Shown here piece by piece: positions 11,321 to 22,439 of a stretch of DNA of 64,000 nt; positions within the stretch are counted from its first letter, which is position 1, and each line of letters opens with the position of its first letter. Location: NCBI GenBank assembly GCA_001599755.1, contig BCHX01000008.1, positions 2,542,001 through 2,606,000 on the forward strand, in the 5' to 3' direction. The position numbers were made by a program, and so were the translations under genes. This DNA is from Gliomastix tumulicola. Taxonomy: Eukaryota > Ascomycota > Sordariomycetes > Hypocreales > Bionectriaceae. The notes beneath the pieces are model-generated. The model searched no databases and was not told where the DNA came from. It saw only the letters and a list, made by a program, of their open reading frames with translations.

Positions 11321-12600
11321 GCTTACCGCCCCAAGTGATAGAGAGAGATAGGGCTTGAATCTCTCCCTTCTTACGCACGTGCTTCGAGGAAACCAAGGCC
11401 TTGGGTCGCATCGGCCAAAGGCACATGCTGTTTCCCGTATCTTTGCCCGGATGCCACCTACCGCCTTCTAACTAAGCACATGTCACCCCTATAAGCCGGA
11501 ACTTGGGGAATTAGAAATACATACATGTACATATGCAGCAGCTCTTTCCGGCGTCAATAGACGAGATGCAGGGTGTGGTCTGGATGGGAGCCTTTTTTTC
11601 TCTCTCTCTCTTTTTGTTACACATCACATATCACGCATACATACCTGAGCATGGCTGGCTTCTAATCCTCGTTGGCCCAGGGAGCGACTCCCAACTCCAC
11701 ACCGATATTATTTGTAAGAATGCAGGTGTCTTTCTTCATAAGCTTCGCTTGCTCTAGCTTCCTGCGACGTCCTTCAGTGATTTGGTATGGCGGCGTACGG
11801 TGGGTGGTGCTTCCTCCCATGACCCTGCTAGCCGCCTGCCAGAGGCCCTAGAAGCCCGTCTGACTAACCCCCACACCGCTCTCTGTGCCCTGTGCGGGCG
11901 GGCACCTTTCAGGTCTGCTCACAGCAGCATGGTGATCCTTTCCGCATGTGTGCAGGCAGTGTGTAGCGACAGCGAAGCATCCTCACTGACACCCATCACC
12001 CGCGCCTCCTCCTCTCATGGCGATAGGTCGTCAGACGTGCAGAACGAAAGAGGCAGCACGCGCAGATCAGCGATAAGGAAATTGGAATTAATAAACCTTC
12101 CTGCCGCCACGGGAAGATCTACGAGGCCGGGGCCATGGAAGCGTTGCAGCAGCTAGAGGAAAAGGGTGTCCAGCGTGCATATGCACCATGCACGACCAGC
12201 CTGACAGGAAACTTGGTCGCTCGCCGTACCCCGAACATCAGATCCTGTCACATACACTATGGAAGGCCCCGGTACCCTGTACCTGAGGGGCCATGGGTTT
12301 GTGATTTATGATAATGAATAAGAGCGTCTTGGCGGGCGGCATCGATGGTCGGCCGGGGAGGGGCGAGAAGCGGGTTTACATGCACTTACTCACTGGCTGG
12401 CCACCCTGTCCGTCTCCCAGTCTCTCTCTGGTGCTTTCCCTTCTCCAACTTCCCGTGGCAGTGGTATGCTCTGGACCAACCAACCGCTCGGTAGTGACGG
12501 AGAAGCACGATGGGCGCTCGACATTGGAGGGGTGCATCCGCCCACCTTGACGGTAACCCGACGATGCACGAGTCCATCCAGCATATTCACCTCCTCTAGA

Positions 12601-12627
12601 CGGCAGGCAGGCAGGCAGACAGGCAGG
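12601..12627. repeat. GGCA tetranucleotide microsatellite
   Basis: Five to six GGCA units with one variant unit (GACA). It is followed at about 12643-12680 by degenerate GCTA/GGCT repeats. Confidence 0.85.
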
Positions 12628-12770
12628 AAAGACAAGTGAGCGATCGAGCTAGCTAGCTGGCTAGCTCTCTGGCTGGCATGCAGACATGGGGACTCTGCAT
12701 ACCTGTTCGAGAGACGCCTTGGCTGCTTTGCTCAGCATCCTCTGCCCGCGCTTCCCTGCACTCTTGCTGG

Positions 12771-12793
12771 AGCTGGCTGGCTGGCTGGCTGGC
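12771..12793. repeat. CTGG tetranucleotide microsatellite
   Basis: Five CTGG/GGCT units in tandem, within 200 bp of the GGCA tract. Confidence 0.85.
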
Positions 12794-13980
12794 CTGCAGC
12801 TCTAGCTCTCCTCTTTTTCCTTCTCCAATCGAACGTCCCGTCCCTGTCCATCTTCCCTGCCCGATGGTTCCCCCTCCCACGGTCCAATGCCGTGGGCTGG
12901 ACGTGCTCGATGCATGGGTGATGGATGGAACGAAGCTGGCATGGGGGAGGAGGTGGGAAGGGGGGCCCCAAAGTCCATCTTGCTTTTTTGCCATTCACTT
13001 CATGGATCATGTTCGAACGGTATATGAAGACGGCACGGGACGCACACTTCTTGCTCTGCCACTACCTCTCCCTCCCGTCCGTCCGTCCCTCCTCACGAGC
13101 TCCCTCTCTCTCTCGTTTACAAATCCCCGTCTCCCACACCGTGTTACATCGTTCACGTCCATCTAAGCCATCTGCCTGGGCCCCAGCACCGCCGATCCGC
13201 AAAGTCTTGCACGCGCGGACGGGAGTCATAGCGCTCAACACACACGCCGCCCGTCTCTCGGGACTTTCCCTACTTTGCCCCTTGGATGTCTCACGAGGGG
13301 CAGCACGAGCGGTTCTAAGCACAGGCCGCCCCGAAGTGTGGAAGAGAAAAAGCCGGGCCCCAGACAGACAACGTCCGTCCGACTGGAATACATACCAGGG
13401 ACCGCCGCTTGTCTCAGTCTGCCTGCCACCGTCCATACCATATTACGTCTGTGGCCCCGTCCTTATATTCCTGTCGTCCTCCCGTTCCCCTTTTCTCTTA
13501 CACCCCCTCCTCGGCCATCCAAAGTCTCGCGGCCGTTGTTCCTGCCCGCCGCCCTGCTTAAGACCGATTTGAGAGACGGCGAAATACCTGAGCTCTCTCC
13601 CCTCCCAGCCACCCACCCCGCCGAAGCCCCTTGTGATCTTCACGTTTGCCTCGATACGGGCAGGGTGTGGAAGACTGAAGAAGGAGAGTGAGGTTCTTGT
13701 GACGAGTAGACCTGGTGCTGTCTCTCGATCCCGATGGGCTGACGCAGTTCTGGTCATCACCGGTTGCCTGCCTCCATCGTGTATCTTGGCCTTGCACCCC
13801 TTTGGGTCGTCGTCTTATAGATACCTTGATCCCGGGACACGAGCATCTCCAACTTGGTCCTCCCCCAGCAATACCACTGCTCGCCATACACGTTTCGTTC
13901 CCTCTCGACCGAACTATTCCCCTTCTCTACAGTGTTCAACCTTTGAGTCCTACAAGAAGAAGAAGACGAAGACGAAGACT

Positions 13981-15351
13981 ATGTCTTGCCTCTTCAGCAC
14001 CCCCGAGCAGCCACCCCGGCAAGAACGCCACGATCCGCGTCTCCAGATGACGCCGGACGCCGCCGCCGCCGTCATGGCCGCCTCCCTCGGCAACGACATC
14101 AACTGGCTCGCGTCGTCGCCCAACGGGTACGCCGACGGCGGAAGCAGCGGCAACGAGGACGACCCCATCCTCATCTCGCCGTTCCAGGACGTCTTCCCCA
14201 AGCGGGAGATGTTCGACAGCTTCGACCTGTCGCGGATCCCGCTGTCTCTCTTCACCGGGGCGATGCCAGCGTCTCTCGACTCGTCTGGCCCCGGTGGTGC
14301 TGACCTCGCCTCGGCCTTCACGCCCGAGTCCATCTCGCCGACGACACTGACGCCGGCCTCGTCCAGCTCCAGCATGAGTCTGGGCAACCAGCTGGGCTTC
14401 GATGCCGCCACCTTCGGACAGACGGCGGATATCTACGGCTCTACGACGCCCCCCATTGCAGACACGCAGACCTCCTCCTCCTCCTCCCAGGCAGAGCTCC
14501 AGCTGCCGCCCCCGGCCATGGCCAACGAGCAGAGCATCCGCGCCCCGATGAACATCCTCTCCAGCGAGGACAGACTCCCATCCTCCTCCAGCAGCGCGCC
14601 CAAGCACCACCAGAAGGACTCGCCCGCCGCCATCACCACGCCGCCCAGCAGGAAGCTCTCCCTCCCGCAGCCACTCTACCAGACCCCGAAGCACACGCCC
14701 CGCAAGCGCAAGTCCACCGGCTCAACCCCTTCCTCCGCCTCCTCGCGCTCGTCTTCCTCCCCTCCTCCTCCGTCCTCCGGCTCCGGCGGCGGCGGCGGCG
14801 GCGGCGGCGGCTCTACTTCCTCCTCCCCAACGACGACCTCCATCCTCGGCCCGCGCAAGTCAACGCACAACATGATCGAGAAGCGCTACCGCACAAACAT
14901 AAACGAGAAGATCGCCGCCCTCCGCGACGCCGTCCCCTCCCTCCGCCTCATGGTCCAGCGCATGGAGCGCGAGGGCCAGTCCGGCTTCCTCGCCTGCGGC
15001 AGCACGTCAGCAGCAGCAGCCGCAGCCCTGCTCGGCCACGGCGAGGGCATCCTCATGGACGACGCCGACGTGTCCTCGCTCGAGGCCGAGCAGCACCTCC
15101 TCGGCGGCCTCGCCCCCGCGCACAAGCTCAACAAGGCGACCGTGCTGAGCAAGGCGACCGAGTACATCGCGCACCTGGAGCGCAACAACGCCGCGCTGTC
15201 GAGGGAGGTCGGGCAGCTGCGGAACAGGCTGACGGACGTCGAGGTCATGCTCATGCATCAGCCGCACCCGCAGCAGCAACAGCAGCAGCAGCAGCAGATG
15301 CAGCAACAGCAGAGGAGCGCTGCCCTGGCGTTTGGCGGGGGCATGTGGTAA
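13981..15351 (+). CDS. SREBP-type bHLH transcription factor without membrane domain (456 aa)
   Basis: Single exon. The acidic/Ser/Pro-rich N-terminal half (1-285) looks like an activation domain and includes a run of nine or more glycines coded near 14785-14815. The DNA-binding region starts at about residue 290 with STHNMIEKRYRTNINEKI. Tyr303 in EKRYR is the hallmark that separates SREBP-type bHLH proteins from others. Helix 1 ends near 325 and helix 2 (LNKATVLSKATEYIAHLE) starts near 383, so the loop is some 55 residues, far longer than in animal SREBPs. A leucine-zipper-like helix and a poly-Gln tail follow. There are no transmembrane segments, unlike membrane-bound Sre1/SrbA. Fungal relatives such as SrbB act in hypoxia and sterol or carbon regulation; the role here is inferred. 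I chose Met at 13981 because the upstream in-frame extension (to 13633) looks like leader sequence. Confidence 0.85.
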   Translation: MSCLFSTPEQPPRQERHDPRLQMTPDAAAAVMAASLGNDINWLASSPNGYADGGSSGNEDDPILISPFQDVFPKREMFDSFDLSRIPLSLFTGAMPASLDSSGPGGADLASAFTPESISPTTLTPASSSSSMSLGNQLGFDAATFGQTADIYGSTTPPIADTQTSSSSSQAELQLPPPAMANEQSIRAPMNILSSEDRLPSSSSSAPKHHQKDSPAAITTPPSRKLSLPQPLYQTPKHTPRKRKSTGSTPSSASSRSSSSPPPPSSGSGGGGGGGGGSTSSSPTTTSILGPRKSTHNMIEKRYRTNINEKIAALRDAVPSLRLMVQRMEREGQSGFLACGSTSAAAAAALLGHGEGILMDDADVSSLEAEQHLLGGLAPAHKLNKATVLSKATEYIAHLERNNAALSREVGQLRNRLTDVEVMLMHQPHPQQQQQQQQQMQQQQRSAALAFGGGMW

Positions 15352-16211
15352 TGGACAGAGACAGACAGAGACAGAGACAGAGACAGCACGTACTTCGGGT
15401 CTCTGTATGGATTTAGGGGACGTGTACGGGATTCTATTGGAAATTGTCATGGAGGAAAACAGGGAATGGAAATGGTATTGGATGGATTATGTCAGGGACA
15501 ATCCGTCGGCCCTCCTGGACAAGTGTCAGGGGTCGGCATTGTGTGAGTTATGAATGTTATGATACCTTAGTAGCTTTTGTGTCTTTAAATGTGTTTAATA
15601 TCCATAGTTATTTGGCGAGTTCCGTTTGACAGCGGTGAACAGTGTGTATGTTGGTGAAGGGACATGACCAGTAAATGTTTGTTCCTCCCACGAGGAGAGA
15701 ACAGCCAGACGTCCAGTTCCCAGCCACTATCATCGAGTCTGCCTTTAATACATCAAAAGGCACCAGACATTCGATGCTCCGAGTCCGATGTTCGCGTCCA
15801 GGCAGTTAAATCACAGTTGCGATGTCAAAGGCTCCTCTTTCTAGGCCCTTGGTCGTAAGTGAGGAGCATATGCCCCCTTTTTTCAGACGGCGGCTGCAAA
15901 TTCAAGCACGATTCCGGCCAAATCTCCTTCTAATCAATCTTGGCCATCACATGTTCGCTTCGCTCTAAATATCGATGGCACAGACGAGTGTCGAGCGGTC
16001 CTCCAAGCGAACGAGAGCCTCTTTACGACGCAAACATGCAGAACATGAACGTTCCAACACTTTCACTGAACAAACATCCCGTCACTTCGTGTATAAGTTT
16101 CCCCCCTTTGTGTCTCCAAGGCCAACATCGTGTGCAATCCCCAAAAACTCTTCTGCAAGCTTGTTAGAGCGTAGCATAACTACCGCCTCAAACAAATATC
16201 CATCTCGCCTC
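15352..16211. other. intergenic
   Basis: 3' flank of the bHLH gene and promoter of the next gene. An in-frame upstream extension of the following ORF begins at 15975 but is judged to be leader. No separate gene is seen. Confidence 0.55.
15353..15386. repeat. GACAGA hexa/tetranucleotide repeat
   Basis: Tandem ACAGAG/ACAG units starting immediately after the bHLH stop codon, hence in its probable 3' UTR. Confidence 0.85.
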
Positions 16212-17108
16212 ATGAAGATCTTCTTTAGGAGACGAGCTCACAGACGCAGCATCCACAAGATTCTCAAGTGCGCATCCCGCGCCTTCTCCTCGTCTAGACG
16301 ACTCTTCGTGCTCTTCTTCTTCTTCTCCTTCAAGGGCAAGCGTACCGTCACCATGACCAGCAGCGGTCACGACATCCCACGACACCTCGGTGACCCCGAG
16401 GAGCGATCAGACCACCTCATCGCGCCCTCGGACACCGAGTTCCCAGACGGTGACGAAGACTTCGACCTCGTCTTCTCGGAGGAGCATGACGACGAGCACG
16501 ACTTCGAGGAGCCCACTACCCCACAGGGGATGGCCGGCCATCCCTGTGCGTGGCGGACAAACCTCGCTGAACTCGCGAATATCACCACCGCCATCCCGCC
16601 CCCGACCGGGTCCCGCGGGGGTCTGATCAGATTCATCAGGAGGAACAGACGGTTCGTGCCGGTGACCGATCGTCTTGGAGACGGTGACGCTGGGCGAGAG
16701 CGGCCGGAGGAGGAGGAGCTGGTAGTGGTAAGTCCCGTGACAGTGACCGGCTCACTGACAGACAGCGCCGTCCCCCGTCAACTGAATGCAGCCAATGCCG
16801 CTGATGACGATGAGGACTGGTGCGAGGTTGGCGACGAAAATAAGGGTGACAAGGCTGACCAAGACAGTCTCGAGTCATCCCTGCTGATACGCAGCAACGA
16901 ACGCGTTCCCAGCGCCAGGACCGCGGTCTCAGGCCCTGGTTTCCTTCCAAGCATTCCGGCTATCTCAAGTTGCGTCTCTCCGGTTCTTGACGGCTTCGGC
17001 TTCGGACTCCAGAATGAGGGTCGCCCCTTGAGATACTCGAGTGAAAACACGAGTTGCAAGAAGAAAACTTCCCAAGTCGGTGCGAAGAAATCGCTGCCGT
17101 CGTTGTGA
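16212..17108 (+). CDS. hypothetical protein, basic N-terminus and acidic body (298 aa)
   Basis: Not recognised. Starting at 16212, the first 45 residues are strongly basic (MKIFFRRRAHRRSIHKI) and include a short very hydrophobic run LFVLFFFFSF, which could be a membrane anchor or signal-anchor. The body has acidic patches (EFPDGDEDFDLVFSEEHDDE), a basic stretch 'LIRFIRRNRRFVPV' near residue 140, then another acidic patch (ADDDEDWCEVGDE). Predicted largely disordered by composition. Other possible starts are 15975 (in frame, unlikely composition) and 16354 (MTSSGHD, after the hydrophobic run). The length of the open frame in GC-rich DNA and the organised charge pattern support a real gene, but an intron or a chance ORF cannot be excluded. 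Confidence 0.5.
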   Translation: MKIFFRRRAHRRSIHKILKCASRAFSSSRRLFVLFFFFSFKGKRTVTMTSSGHDIPRHLGDPEERSDHLIAPSDTEFPDGDEDFDLVFSEEHDDEHDFEEPTTPQGMAGHPCAWRTNLAELANITTAIPPPTGSRGGLIRFIRRNRRFVPVTDRLGDGDAGRERPEEEELVVVSPVTVTGSLTDSAVPRQLNAANAADDDEDWCEVGDENKGDKADQDSLESSLLIRSNERVPSARTAVSGPGFLPSIPAISSCVSPVLDGFGFGLQNEGRPLRYSSENTSCKKKTSQVGAKKSLPSL

Positions 17109-17695
17109 ATGACCTCTCCATCGCAAAAGTCGAGTTGCCAGACCGACGGAACAGGTGGAATGTGCGCGAACATAGATAGGAAGCGGCGGTTCTTCAGATT
17201 TACATTACATGATAAGGTTTTTTTTTTTGTTTTTTTTTTTTCTCAATTTTTTTTATATAGAGACAAATCTGCATCCGAGACTTGTTCTTCTCCTGCACTG
17301 GTTGATGTAAAACAACAGAGAGCGGCGAATGTGACATGAGTCTATATTATATGTGCGGCACCGTTGCGTGTGAACAGTCCCGTAATATAGGTGTAACTAG
17401 CAATATGGTTCAGTTCAGCCTGACATTTCCACTATGACATGAAGTCACAATCAAGAGGAAGCCGCGATCTCGACAAACCAATTCAATAGTGGTACTGAGT
17501 GGCAGGCATGTTGTAGTCGTGGCCTATGATTGGGACCAGACAAAACATTTGCTCGGCAGAATGTAGGTCTGAATGCCCGACAGGAGGATCTGAGTCTCCG
17601 CTGGAGGAGCTCTCTGGAGTGAAACAGCGGCTATCGTACCGGCTGTCCTGCTCCTCCGACGTTGTCTGAGAGGAAGACTGTCGCTCAGCTTCTTT
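17109..17695. other. convergent 3' flanks
   Basis: Tail-to-tail spacer between the orphan gene (+) and the STRAP homologue (-). It contains long T-tracts (17218-17254). No gene is seen. Confidence 0.6.
17218..17254. repeat. poly-T tracts
   Basis: Three runs of T separated by one to five bases, in the convergent 3' spacer. Confidence 0.85.
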
Positions 17696-18885
17696 CTATT
17701 CAGCTGGGCGTTCGCCTCCTCCGCGCCAAAGTCCGTAGAAACCCTCGCAGTTCTTCCACATCTTGATGGTGCCATCCTCAGATCCAGTAGCGTACAGCTT
17801 TCCATCCGGTGAGAAAGCGATAGACCAGATGGGACCATGATGGCCCTTGTGGGTGTCGATCTCGACCTCGTCGTCGTAACGGATGACTTTAGCCCACGTG
17901 CCGGGCTCCTCGCCGACAACAAACTTGCGGCCTTTGACGTCGAGCGCAACGCTCGCAATCGAGTACGGAAGGGCGATGCGCTTCAGTTCCGTCATTGCGC
18001 GGTCGCCTCCCCAAAAGTATACCGTCTTGCCCGCGCATACCGACAGAATTGGCTTGCCGCCCCCGATATCAGATGGCGACGCATATTCGGCAGCCAGAGA
18101 AACAAGCTCACACGACTTGATCTCTCCATCAAGGACTTCATGGCGGATGCAAGCGCGGCTTGGCAGATCGAGCCAACGGAGAGTCTTGTCAGAAGCCGTG
18201 ACAACAATGTTAGGATCGGATGTCCAGCAAATGAACTTAATGCTACTCGTATGCACGCCTTCGCCAATCTCAAAACCAGTGGAGGCAGGTATGGTAACAG
18301 ACTCGTCAGGATTGGTGCTGGCTACTTCGGAAAGGTCGAAGATGCGGAGCTTCTTCTCCATGCCGCCCGTCGCAACGAGATCCGAGTTGTCTGGGGGATA
18401 GGCCACGGCGCGGACGATGTGTTCGTGTTGGATCGAGTAGAGGAGTTGGCCCGTATGCGTATCCCAGATTTTGCTGCATTCTGTTAGCCTGCTGTCTTTG
18501 AAGTGTTACACGGGGCTCCTTACGCCGTGAAATCAGCCGAAGCAGTAGCCGCATTGGCAGCATCAGGGCTCAGTCGTGCCTGCCACACAGCACCCTTGTG
18601 TCCGATGAATGTTCCGATCCTGAAACACATTAGTTACGTCTCAGTAGCACAAGACGTATGGATTGCCAAAGCTCACCAGTCACCCGTAACGCCGTCTCGA
18701 AGCATTGGATTTCCATCTACAGAAAAGTTAGTTTAGTTTGCTAGCAGGAACTCAGGAGCCCAACCTTTACAAGCAGATATCATATAATATGTCTCCTCCT
18801 TCTCGAGGTGAGAGAACTCGATATGTGGCACAGGCCTAGAATGACCATGGCAAGTCAAGGGAACGTATTGCCTCGGGGGCTCCAT
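17696..18885 (-). CDS. STRAP/Unrip-like WD40 repeat protein, 4 exons
   Basis: Exons (in gene order) 18885-18765, 18716-18677, 18619-18524 and 18473-17696 give 344 aa. Introns are 48, 57 and 50 nt with GT...AG ends. The joins restore conserved blocks: 'ISACKDGNPMLRDGVTGDWIG' across the first two introns and 'ASADFTAKIWDTHTG' across the third. The N-terminus MEPPRQYVPLTCHGHSRPV and the blocks above are diagnostic of serine-threonine kinase receptor-associated protein (STRAP, also Unrip), a seven-bladed WD40 propeller. In animals STRAP binds the SMN complex and TGF-beta receptors; fungal homologues are essentially uncharacterised scaffolds. The last blade ends with 'GHHGPIWSIAFSPDGKLYA' and 'GTIKMWK', then a short Gly/Arg tail. 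It shares a 1.1-kb divergent promoter with the PLAA homologue, another WD40 protein but of a different family. Confidence 0.9.
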
Positions 18886-19990
18886 GACGACTATGCCGCT
18901 GACTTGGCAGGGGAGTGTGTCGAACAGAAGATGAGAAAATTGTTATGCTCGTGCCAGGACAGGGCGTCGAGAATCGAGGACTTGCAGTAGCGGTAAGAAA
19001 CTATGGGCAGGGTATTTTATTCGTCGAGTCGTGTCGCAAGTGATCGATCAGATGTTGCAATAGACAGATGTCGTAACAGTCGTAGACGTCGTGAACTATT
19101 TCGAGCGCAGCTCGGTTTGGGGTTGGTGGCGAACGGTTCCTCGTTTGACAGTGGGAAAGGGATGGACTGCGACAGTAAGTCGGCGAAATGCGCACTGGAC
19201 GGACGCGGCGTGTCTAGAGGGTGCACACGGCTTGTAAGACTTCTGTGAAAATCAAATGAGAGACGGCAAAAAGAGGCTGGCCTCGCAGCTGCAAAATCCT
19301 AAACAGGGATATCGAGAATCGAGAGGCGGGATTCGACAAGTCGACGGAGCGCGTGTGCCGAAGCGTATCCGGTCGCGATGGAAGGGGAGGCGAAGGAGAA
19401 GGAAACAGAAGCGTGTCGCCGTCGTGGTGGAAATGGATGAAAGAAGTGATACTGACGCGAAGAAAGCGCTGGGATGGTTGGCCCCTTCCTTGCCCTGAAC
19501 TGGCCGTGACCTCGTCGCGAGATGGAGAAGTATACAGATCTGATATGGGAAAAATGGCGGGAGGCTCCTGACACACCATCATTGAAATTAAGCGGGTCAG
19601 GACCTGGCCAAATAGAGGGGTCGGTGCACGGACTTTTTGACCCGCGATGGAGGTTGGGAGGAACCACTGGAAGCCCATAGAAGGCGCACCGCCACAGAAC
19701 TGAGGGGTTTAGATGTGGCGCACCACCAGTGGTGACTTGGCTCACGAGCCACAGTGCTCTAACTCATCATTGCTGGACTGGGGAGCTCTTCTTCCTTCTA
19801 CACCCATCTACAGAGCACCGAGTCAAGGTCGATTTGTCAGGCCCGACACTTGTACACTTGGCCGTCTCAACACCACACTATTATATTGCTTGTTGCTCCG
19901 GAGCCCCAATCTCTGTCCCGTCATTTCTTCTCCCGCAGCAACATAAACAGAGGTCCTCGGTGCTTGATTCCACCCACCCCACAGCCCAAC
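18886..19990. other. divergent promoter between STRAP and PLAA homologues
   Basis: Start codons at 18885 (-) and 19991 (+) leave 1.1 kb with no recognisable gene. The segment next to 19991 has CA-rich leader-like sequence. Confidence 0.6.
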
Positions 19991-22439
19991 ATGGCCGAGG
20001 GCGCATTCAAGCTGTCTGCACAGCTTCTCGGCCACGAGTCTGATGTGCGTCAGCAAACCTCCCCTCTGAAGAGCGTGTGTACTGATTATGATGACGCATC
20101 TAGGTCCGTGCTCTCAGCTTCCCATCCCCCGACCTCGTCCTCTCCGCCTCCCGCGACTACACTGTCCGCGCCTGGCGCCGTACCCAGACCTCCCCGCCGA
20201 CTTTCGAGGGCTCCCTTATCAGCCGAGGGACCGAGTTTGTCAACTCTCTAGCCTACTTCCCGCCCAACCAGGAGCATCCGGATGGCCTTGTCGTGTCCGG
20301 AGGCAAGGACACCATCATCGAGGTCAAGTCACCCAAGCGATCGAGTGCCGACAACGCCGAGCGCCTTCTTATCGGCCACGCAAACAACGTCTGCACCATC
20401 GACGTGTCTCCAGGCGGCAAGTTTGTCGTCTCTGGTGGATGGGATGGACAGGCCAGGATATGGAATCTGGCAAAGTGGGAGACAGAGCTGATGCTCGGCG
20501 GGCACGAGGGCAAAGCAGTCTGGAGCGTTCTCGCCATCGACGAAACAACCGTCGCCACAGCCTGCGCCGACAAGAGCGTCCGCATCTTCGATCTCACACA
20601 ATCGTCTGGCGGCGAGGTTGCACCCCGGAGCACAATCTATACCCCAGACGTCGTCCGCGCGCTGTGCAAGGTTCCAGCAAACCATCCCAGTGGAGCCGAT
20701 ATTGCCAGCGCGAGCAACGACGGCATCATCAGGCTATGGAAGATCACAGGTCAGCAGATCGCCGAGCTCCACGGCCACGACAGCTTCATCTACAGCCTCA
20801 TTAGCCTGCCCACGGGAGAGTTAGCGAGCGCGGGAGAGGACCGAACAGTGAGGATATGGAATGGGTCAGAATGCGTCCAGACTATCACTCATCCAGCTAT
20901 CTCCGTCTGGACGGTAGCAGTCAATCCTGAGACTGGCGATATTGTGACGGGCGCGAGCGATGGTGTTGGTCGCGTCTTCACACGACGACCCGAAGCTGTG
21001 GCCGATGCCGATACACTCAAGGAGTTCGAGGAATCAGTCAAAGGATCGTCCATTCCTCAGCAGCAAGTTGGCGGGATCAACAAGGAGAAGCTTCCTGGAC
21101 CAGAGTTCCTCACCACGAAGTCTGGCACCAAGGAGGGCCAGGTGCAGATGATCAAGGAAGACAACGGCTCCGTCACAGCACACACATGGTCAGCGGCACA
21201 GCAGCAATGGATCAACGTCGGCACAGTGGTGGACGCAGTCGGCAGCACAGGCAAGAAGGTAGAATACGAAGGCAAGTCCTACGACTACGTCTTTGATGTG
21301 GATATCGAGGAGGGGAAACCGCCTTTGAAGCTCCCCTACAATCTGTCTGAAAACCCCTACGAGCGAGCCACCAAGTTCCTTAGCGACAACGAGCTCCCTA
21401 TTAGCTACCTAGACCAGGTCGCCAACTTCATCACGCAGAACACGCAAGGCGCATCGATTGGTCCTCAGGAGCAGAGCAGTGGGCCGGATCCCCTCGGAAC
21501 AGAGTCTCGGTATCGTCCTGGTGATGCGGAACAAGCTCAAAAGCCGAAGGTCCTCCCCCAAAAGGAGTACCTCAGCATATCCGCTGCCAAATATGAAGGT
21601 AGGCCAGTCCTGGCCTCTCGATTGTCAGTTATGTAGCTAATCATCGTGCTGCAGCCATTGTCAACAAAATCATCAATGTAAACAAGACCATGGTCTCGTC
21701 AGGCCGCAAAGACGCGGCCCTCAATCCCGGCGAGATCAGCATCCTCAACGATCTCCGCGCCGCCCTCGAGGCCTCGAAAGCCATTCCCCCGCGGTCCATT
21801 GAGCTCGTTGTCCGGGTCGTCTCCAGCTGGGACTATGCCGACCGCCTTGCAGGCCTCGATTTGCTCCGATGTATGGCACGACAGCATACCGTGGCCCAGT
21901 TCGCCGACTCCCAATTCCCATCCCTTATCCATCTCACCGTCAGCTCGTCTCTTCCGGCCACAAGAGACGAGAAGCCCAATGAGAACGCAGTCATGATGGG
22001 CATCCGCGTCATCGCAAACATCTTCGCCACCGCCGACGGCCGGAGCCTCGCCAGCTCGCAAGCTGAGACAGCCCTCTCCTTCCTCTCACAGGTAGTTGGA
22101 GTCCAGCCCGGCCCAGCGCCCATTGGCAAGTTCAACCGCAACATCCTGATCGCAGCATCTACCGCCGCGCTCAACTACGCCGTTCTAGTCTCGCGCGAGC
22201 GTCTCCTCACACCCCAGCTGCGACAGCGTCTTTTCTCCATCATCGGCGCCATCCTCGCCGACCAGACCGACTCAGAGATCCTCTACCGCGGACTCGTAGC
22301 ACTTGGCACTCTGCTCTCTGCGTCTCGTGACGCAGCAACGAGCCTCGATGTCAAGGGGTGGATCAGGGGCGCCGCGGAAAGAGGCTCAGACGACAGGATC
22401 CTAGAGGTAGCGAACGAGGCCTCGAGGATCCTCGGTTGA
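19991..22439 (+). CDS. doa1: PLAA/Doa1(Ufd3)-like ubiquitin-binding WD40-PFU-PUL protein, 3 exons
   Basis: Exons 19991-20044, 20104-21598 and 21655-22439 give 777 aa. Introns are 59 and 56 nt; the second join reads AAKYEAIVNKI. Residues 10-310 form seven WD40 repeats (e.g. 'VSGGWDGQARIWNLAKWE', 'ASAGEDRTVRIWNG'). A PFU domain follows (about 370-440, with 'AHTWSAAQQQWINVGTVVDA' and 'YDYVFDVDIEEG'), then a C-terminal PUL armadillo-like domain (about 500-777). This order is unique to PLAA/Doa1/Ufd3/Lub1, which binds ubiquitin through the propeller and PFU and Cdc48/p97 through PUL. It acts in ubiquitin homeostasis, ribophagy and mitochondrial protein turnover. No key domain is missing and the length equals the family norm (about 700-800 aa). 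The start is fixed by a short first exon, MAEGAFKLSAQLLGHESD, typical of this family. Confidence 0.95.

Larger units (their letters stand above)
8746..13980. other. long gene-free region, promoter and 5' leader of the bHLH gene
   Basis: More than 5 kb without a recognisable coding region on either strand. ORFs here are short, of biased composition and overlap each other. It holds several CCTG/CAGG and GACA microsatellites and many C/T-rich runs. The last several hundred bases before 13981 are probably transcribed leader, because C/T-rich, ATG-poor sequence continues to the start codon. Long upstream regions are common for fungal regulatory genes; that link is inference. Confidence 0.5.
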
